Part shown: piece after piece, positions 56,923-64,000 of the stretch
How positions within the stretch are numbered: position 1 is the stretch's first letter
Layout: each line of letters opens with the position of its first letter
Assembly: GCA_023634235.1 (NCBI GenBank)
Contig: JAMKCF010000022.1
Location: 8,300,541-8,364,540 of the forward strand
DNA length: 64,000 nucleotides
Origin: Pisaster brevispinus
Taxonomy: Eukaryota; Echinodermata; Asteroidea; Forcipulatida; Asteriidae
Direction: 5' to 3'
Translations under genes and position numbers: made by a program
The notes under the pieces: model-generated
Database searches by the model: none
Told to the model about the DNA's origin: nothing
Seen by the model: the letters and a program-made list of their open reading frames with translations, nothing else

Positions 56923-57272
56923 GTGGCTTTTTGTAGCGCTCATATCCGTCACTCAGTGACGCTCAAGGCGCTTCAACATTCAGTATTTTCCTGCAAGGTA
57001 TGTTGAGCTACATTTTGAAGTATGAGACCTACTCCTTTACACAGCACCATGTAATGGTTTACAAGGTGCTGTGGCGCAATATGCAGCCAATCAAATCAGG
57101 AACACCGGCTCTTTTCGATAAGTGAACTGGGTTATCTTACATGCATTACACATTACACAGGACCAATGGCTTGACGCACCATCCGAAGGACAAAGCAATA
57201 ATGGTTAAGTGTCTTGCTTAAGGACACAAGTGTTACAACTGGGACTCGAACCCACACTCTGCTGAACAGAAA
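56923..57272 (-). repeat. SINE-a (minus), tail fused to the microsatellite
   Basis: On the minus strand the head fragment AGTTTCTGTTCAGCAGAGTG, B box GGTTCGAGTCCC, body, then AAAAAGCCACTATTATT, which runs into the triplet array. Confidence 0.85.
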
Positions 57273-59085
57273 CTGTTGACAACATAAGTTCTTTCAGAGA
57301 AGAAATACAAAAAAATGTAATGTTTCTTTTCCAAAAAGGGAGCACTTGCTACGAGAAAACTTTCCCAGGGTTGCTTTTTTTTCAATATCAGCCCATTGGA
57401 TTGAATTCCTTTGGCATTATTTGCATAATTAAGGATTTGATCAGAATACCACTTGGAGACTAGACAAGTGAGATCGCCCTCTCCAAAATAATGTTGCACA
57501 CTATCTTTAAGATCCAAATGAAGCCCTCATACTAAAGTACATGTACCTTTACATTTTGGTGGAGTTAGCACTCCAAGTTCATCTATTCAAATTTTCTTGC
57601 ATAAATCATTGATGTAAAACAAAGGCATTGAAACTCCTATTGGCTTCTGGTAAAGAGTGGAGCCAGTGGGCGCGGCTGACAGTGGAATTACGTCACACTA
57701 ACGAACAGGATGGATTCGGGTAATAAGGTAATAAGGGGCGGGGCCTGCATGGAATTCCAAAGTGTCAGCTCTGGACAAAGATACTGTACAAAGAAAGCTG
57801 AACTGCTGCTACTAAATATCACGTTGGGATTAATTGACTTAACCTAATACCAGACCAAAATATGTATATTTGACGAGTTAAAGTATTATGTAGGTAACGG
57901 ATAAAGTTAGTGTACGTTTTAGACTTAAATTAGTGTAGCCTCGCATCTATGCATAAATCTAAAATGTAATTACAATTGAGTTTTTTAAATATGTTTTCTT
58001 GGTTAAACAGTAACGATCATTGCATATGTGATTGAAATGAACTGGGGGCCTGCTGTAAAGAGTTAGTGGAGGGTTCATCATCGGTGAAACATGGTAACAA
58101 TATTTTTCACTATCATTGGAACAAAAAAGCTGTCTTAAGATCGCATGCAATCATGATAATGCGCGTACTTTTTATGCACATTTTATGTAAAACAGTTGCA
58201 TGGATTTGGAAAATGGTTTAATATAGGTTTCTGGGTCATTTCTGGCAAAAAGCAGCCTATACTTTCATACGTTCGTATTAAAGCAATGGAACCTCTTCAG
58301 TTGAAACCGTCCGTTAATTTATGCAAATTTATATAGCATTATATTTGGTTAATCTTATAAGGCGTTCTTTTTAGCCATGCGAATTTGGCGTTCAATTTAG
58401 CAGAGTGGGCGCAACTAGAGATTTCTACGAAAAGCTTTTGCGACTTTGGCTGTTCTGTGATTTGATTGTTAAATTGAATGGTTATCTTTTTTACGACGCA
58501 TGACGCAAAAGTACATTTGCTTATAATTGGAATTGAATGACTGTTTTGAGGAGTTTTCAGTTTTGCGCAAAAATAGCAGCTTATTTGTCAAAAATGACTT
58601 GGAAAACCTATAATATTGCTCACTTTCAGTCTAACTTTTCTACAACTGACCAAAATGTACATGTAGATGAGTCTTCAAATATAATGCAGATTGGGTCTCT
58701 GTGGCTTCATTTAAAAAAAAAATGGGATGGAACAGAAAATCCTTCCAACTCGGTCATCGGTGATTTGTCAAAGCATTTGAAATGAAACGGAAATCTTTTG
58801 TAAATTTTTTTTGTATAAAATATCTTTTGTGAAGAAACATTTGGTTACTTCTTACACCGGTGCTGAACCTTCCCTTTAAAAAAATTTCTATTTTAAATTG
58901 ATAAATATTGAATATTAATTTTTCTGTGTATGTGCCATGTATCATTTATATCATTAATATTACTTATGCTAATTTGAAAAACGAAGTATATATTTACATA
59001 ATCATGTGAATTTTAACCAAATTGTTATCACTCGTTGGATACAAGTTGCACAAAATTAACTTGACTCGCTTTCGACCCTGGTCCA
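57273..59085. other. Intergenic, nothing recognised
   Basis: AT-rich. An 82-codon frame at 58537-58785 has no recognisable features. No paired arms seen. Confidence 0.5.
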
Positions 59086-59167
59086 ATTTAATAAAACTGT
59101 GTACATGCACTAGATATTGCTTAGCAAATTTACTTAGCAAAGGTAACCACGGCCCAATACAAAGCTT

Positions 59168-59350
59168 GGCCCAATTTCATATAGCTGTGTATGCACAAAA
59201 AAGTAGCTAAGCACAACAAAATTATGCTTACCATTATAAGTTTACCAGCCAAAATACCATGAAACATGTACCATCTGTCACTGGTATCCTGCTTTTTTTT
59301 TCGATAAGCTGAAATATTTTCTGCTTGAGCAGCTCTTTGAAATTGGGCCC
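59168..59350. repeat. MITE-A copy
   Basis: GGCCCAATTTCATATAGCTG to CAGCTCTTTGAAATTGGGCC, preceded at 59085 by a diverged left end of another copy. Confidence 0.83.
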
Positions 59351-60050
59351 TGTTTACCGGTTAGCAGATTTGTGTGCTTACTTTAGTAGAACAATTTGCA
59401 TCTAAGCGAACATGTAGTTCATAAATGATTAAGAAGTTTTGACAGCAGGTAAACACGTTTTCACAATGGATTTGCATTGTCACGTCACTCATCTGCTCAA
59501 CAGCTGCTCAAGTTAGCCTCTCGATCGCTACATGTAAGCAGTGTTTATGAAAAAGAGGAACTGTGTCAAAGGCAAGGCCCAATTTCATTAAACTGTTTAT
59601 AGGTAAGCACATTTAGTGCCTACTGTACGAGAAGAACTGTCGAAAGCAAAATGTGTTTTTCATTAGTGGAAAAAAAAATTATTTGACAGCATGTCTGTGC
59701 GTTCACGGTGTATTTGCATAGTTGGGTCACCTATCTGCTTACAAGAGCTGCCAGCAAGTTAGCATGTCTTTTGTTTTGCTTATGGTAAGCAGTAATTATG
59801 AAATAGACACTGTGCTAAGGTTAGCTCTGTAAGCATAAAACGTCTGCTCACATGCTTTATGAAATAGGGGCCAATTAAACCCTGTAAGCACTGTAAAAAC
59901 TTACTAAACAGGAAAATTTGTTACCAGCCAAAATGCCATACAGTTAAGATTGGTGCAACTGGTGCCCCACTCAATTTGCTTAGGAAAATAACTTGCTAAG
60001 CACAATTTTCTGCTCAACCGCTTTATACTTCAACGCTTGATGGCGCATCA
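59351..60050. repeat. Cluster of decayed MITE-like pieces
   Basis: GGCCCAATTTCATTAAACTG (59577), GCTTTATGAAATAGGGGCC (59853) and GTTACCAGCCAAAATGCCAT (59921) are MITE-A words. GTAAGCA and TTTTGACAGC words recur between them. The borders cannot be resolved by eye. Confidence 0.55.
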
Positions 60051-60798
60051 ATCCAGCCAACGCCATAGCCTTCAATTCCGACACGGCCTAATTACAAAAA
60101 CAATGAGGCTGCATTTAAAGTTAGTTTTAAAGAGACTTTCATTTCTGTGGACACAGAATGTTCACCACAAATGACAAAACATGCCCCCAAATGATGCCAG
60201 CGCAACTGCTAATTTATTTAATGATAACATAATGGGCTTTTCTTTTGTTTTTCCCCCTGTTTATCACTGCATTAAAAACAAAGTTTCAAGCTTTTAAAGA
60301 AAGAATGAAACAGTATTGGATCTCAATATAAAGCAAGTTTAAAAAGCAACAATTCCTTGCATTTTTTTTGTAAAGTCTTTCAGTTTGCAGAATGATTTGA
60401 TTCATATTTCATCAAAGGGGATGTGGATTAGAAGAAAAGTAATAGTTAATAAGGATAAAGAAACTTGGGGCTAAGCGATTAAGGGGATGATTATTGCCCA
60501 GATTATGGTTTGACAGAAATCATATTTTATGAATGCATTTCAAAGGGTCTCCGTAACTGTAAAACGGCATGGTCTAACTTACATTATTTCCCCCCACTGT
60601 TTTAAAGATTATGTTTAAGAGATTTTACAATAGAGTATCATACAAGCATTGTAGATTTTCATTCTTCAAGATTTCCACGGCCTTGTTAAGGAAGCAAATA
60701 AACCATTTCGTATAAAAATGTAAAACGAAGTACCTTTGAATTGTGTCATGTCTGAAGTTTGTTTTCGTTTTAGACTATTAAAACTAACTGTTGCTACA
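60051..60798. other. Intergenic, nothing recognised
   Basis: AT-rich, no open frame above chance, no arms found. Confidence 0.5.
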
Positions 60799-60967
60799 GC
60801 TTAGAGCAAGTTCGGGTGGGCGACTAGAGTGGCTAGACTTACCAGAAACCATAGAGCACAGGGAGATTGACTAGATCGACTATGCACTGGAGCATGGTAG
60901 AGCTAGTCAATTCAAGAGCTACGTCACACAGTACAGTCACTCTTGTCGCCCACCCGAACTAGCTCTT
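60799..60967. repeat. MITE-J, compact copy
   Basis: AGAGCAAGTTCGGGTGGGCG and CGCCCACCCGAACTAGCTCT are inverted ends. TGACTAGATCGACTA and GAGCTAGTCAA pair inside. 169 bp. Confidence 0.87.

Positions 60968-64000
<3,033 letters not shown>

Overview
The window is animal nuclear DNA. Its genes are split by GT-AG introns and make up about 8 percent of the sequence; the rest is dense with short inverted-repeat elements and tRNA-derived SINEs. The proteins are clearly animal (BTAF1 and GRB2). The repeat style, with many palindromic elements ending in GGGCCCAATTTCAT and several SINE families with tRNA-like heads, suggests a marine deuterostome invertebrate. An echinoderm, perhaps a sea star, is my best guess; this is inference and nothing in the window proves the species.

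Region 1 (1-30372, + strand) holds the last 29 coding exons (4395 nt, 1464 residues plus stop) of a BTAF1/Mot1 orthologue, the Snf2-family ATPase that strips TBP from DNA. All 29 exons join in frame. The N-terminal part lies off the left edge. Two exons carry tandem arrays of broken copies of themselves. Upstream of exon 4 are eight decoy acceptors, seven in an exact 112-bp register. Downstream of exon 19 are five decoy exon ends, three with a donor GT. Other introns hold a 69/70-bp minisatellite running up to exon 28 and a GAGGCT hexamer array.

Region 2 (30373-35865) is intergenic: a probable BTAF1 3' end, a SINE, a foldback at 33640-34122, and the presumed upstream region of the next gene.

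Region 3 (35866-49142, + strand) is a complete five-exon GRB2-like adaptor gene (SH3-SH2-SH3, 216 residues). It is diverged but intact, with large introns full of nested elements, including a 1-kb foldback at 45573-46596.

Region 4 (49143-62388) is about 13 kb with no convincing gene: repeat copies, a 195-bp AAT microsatellite, several small palindromic elements and plain AT-rich DNA.

Region 5 (62389-right edge, + strand) is the start of a second GRB2 gene, closer to the canonical one, in the same orientation and with the same intron phases. The two GRB2 genes look like an old tandem duplication. They would link phosphotyrosine receptors to SOS/Ras-type signalling in the cytoplasm, while BTAF1 acts in the nucleus on TBP. 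No functional link between the genes is evident.

Local names used: MITE-A (ends GGGCCCAATTTCATAGAGC), MITE-K (ends GGGCCCAATTTCATGGCTC), MITE-C (ends near TAGACC..TTGCACATGA), MITE-J (ends AGAGCAAGTTCGGGTGGGC), SINE-a (Ser/Leu-tRNA-like head), SINE-b (head GGGCTAGATAGCTCAGTTGG), SINE-c, -d, -e (other tRNA-like heads). These are not database names.
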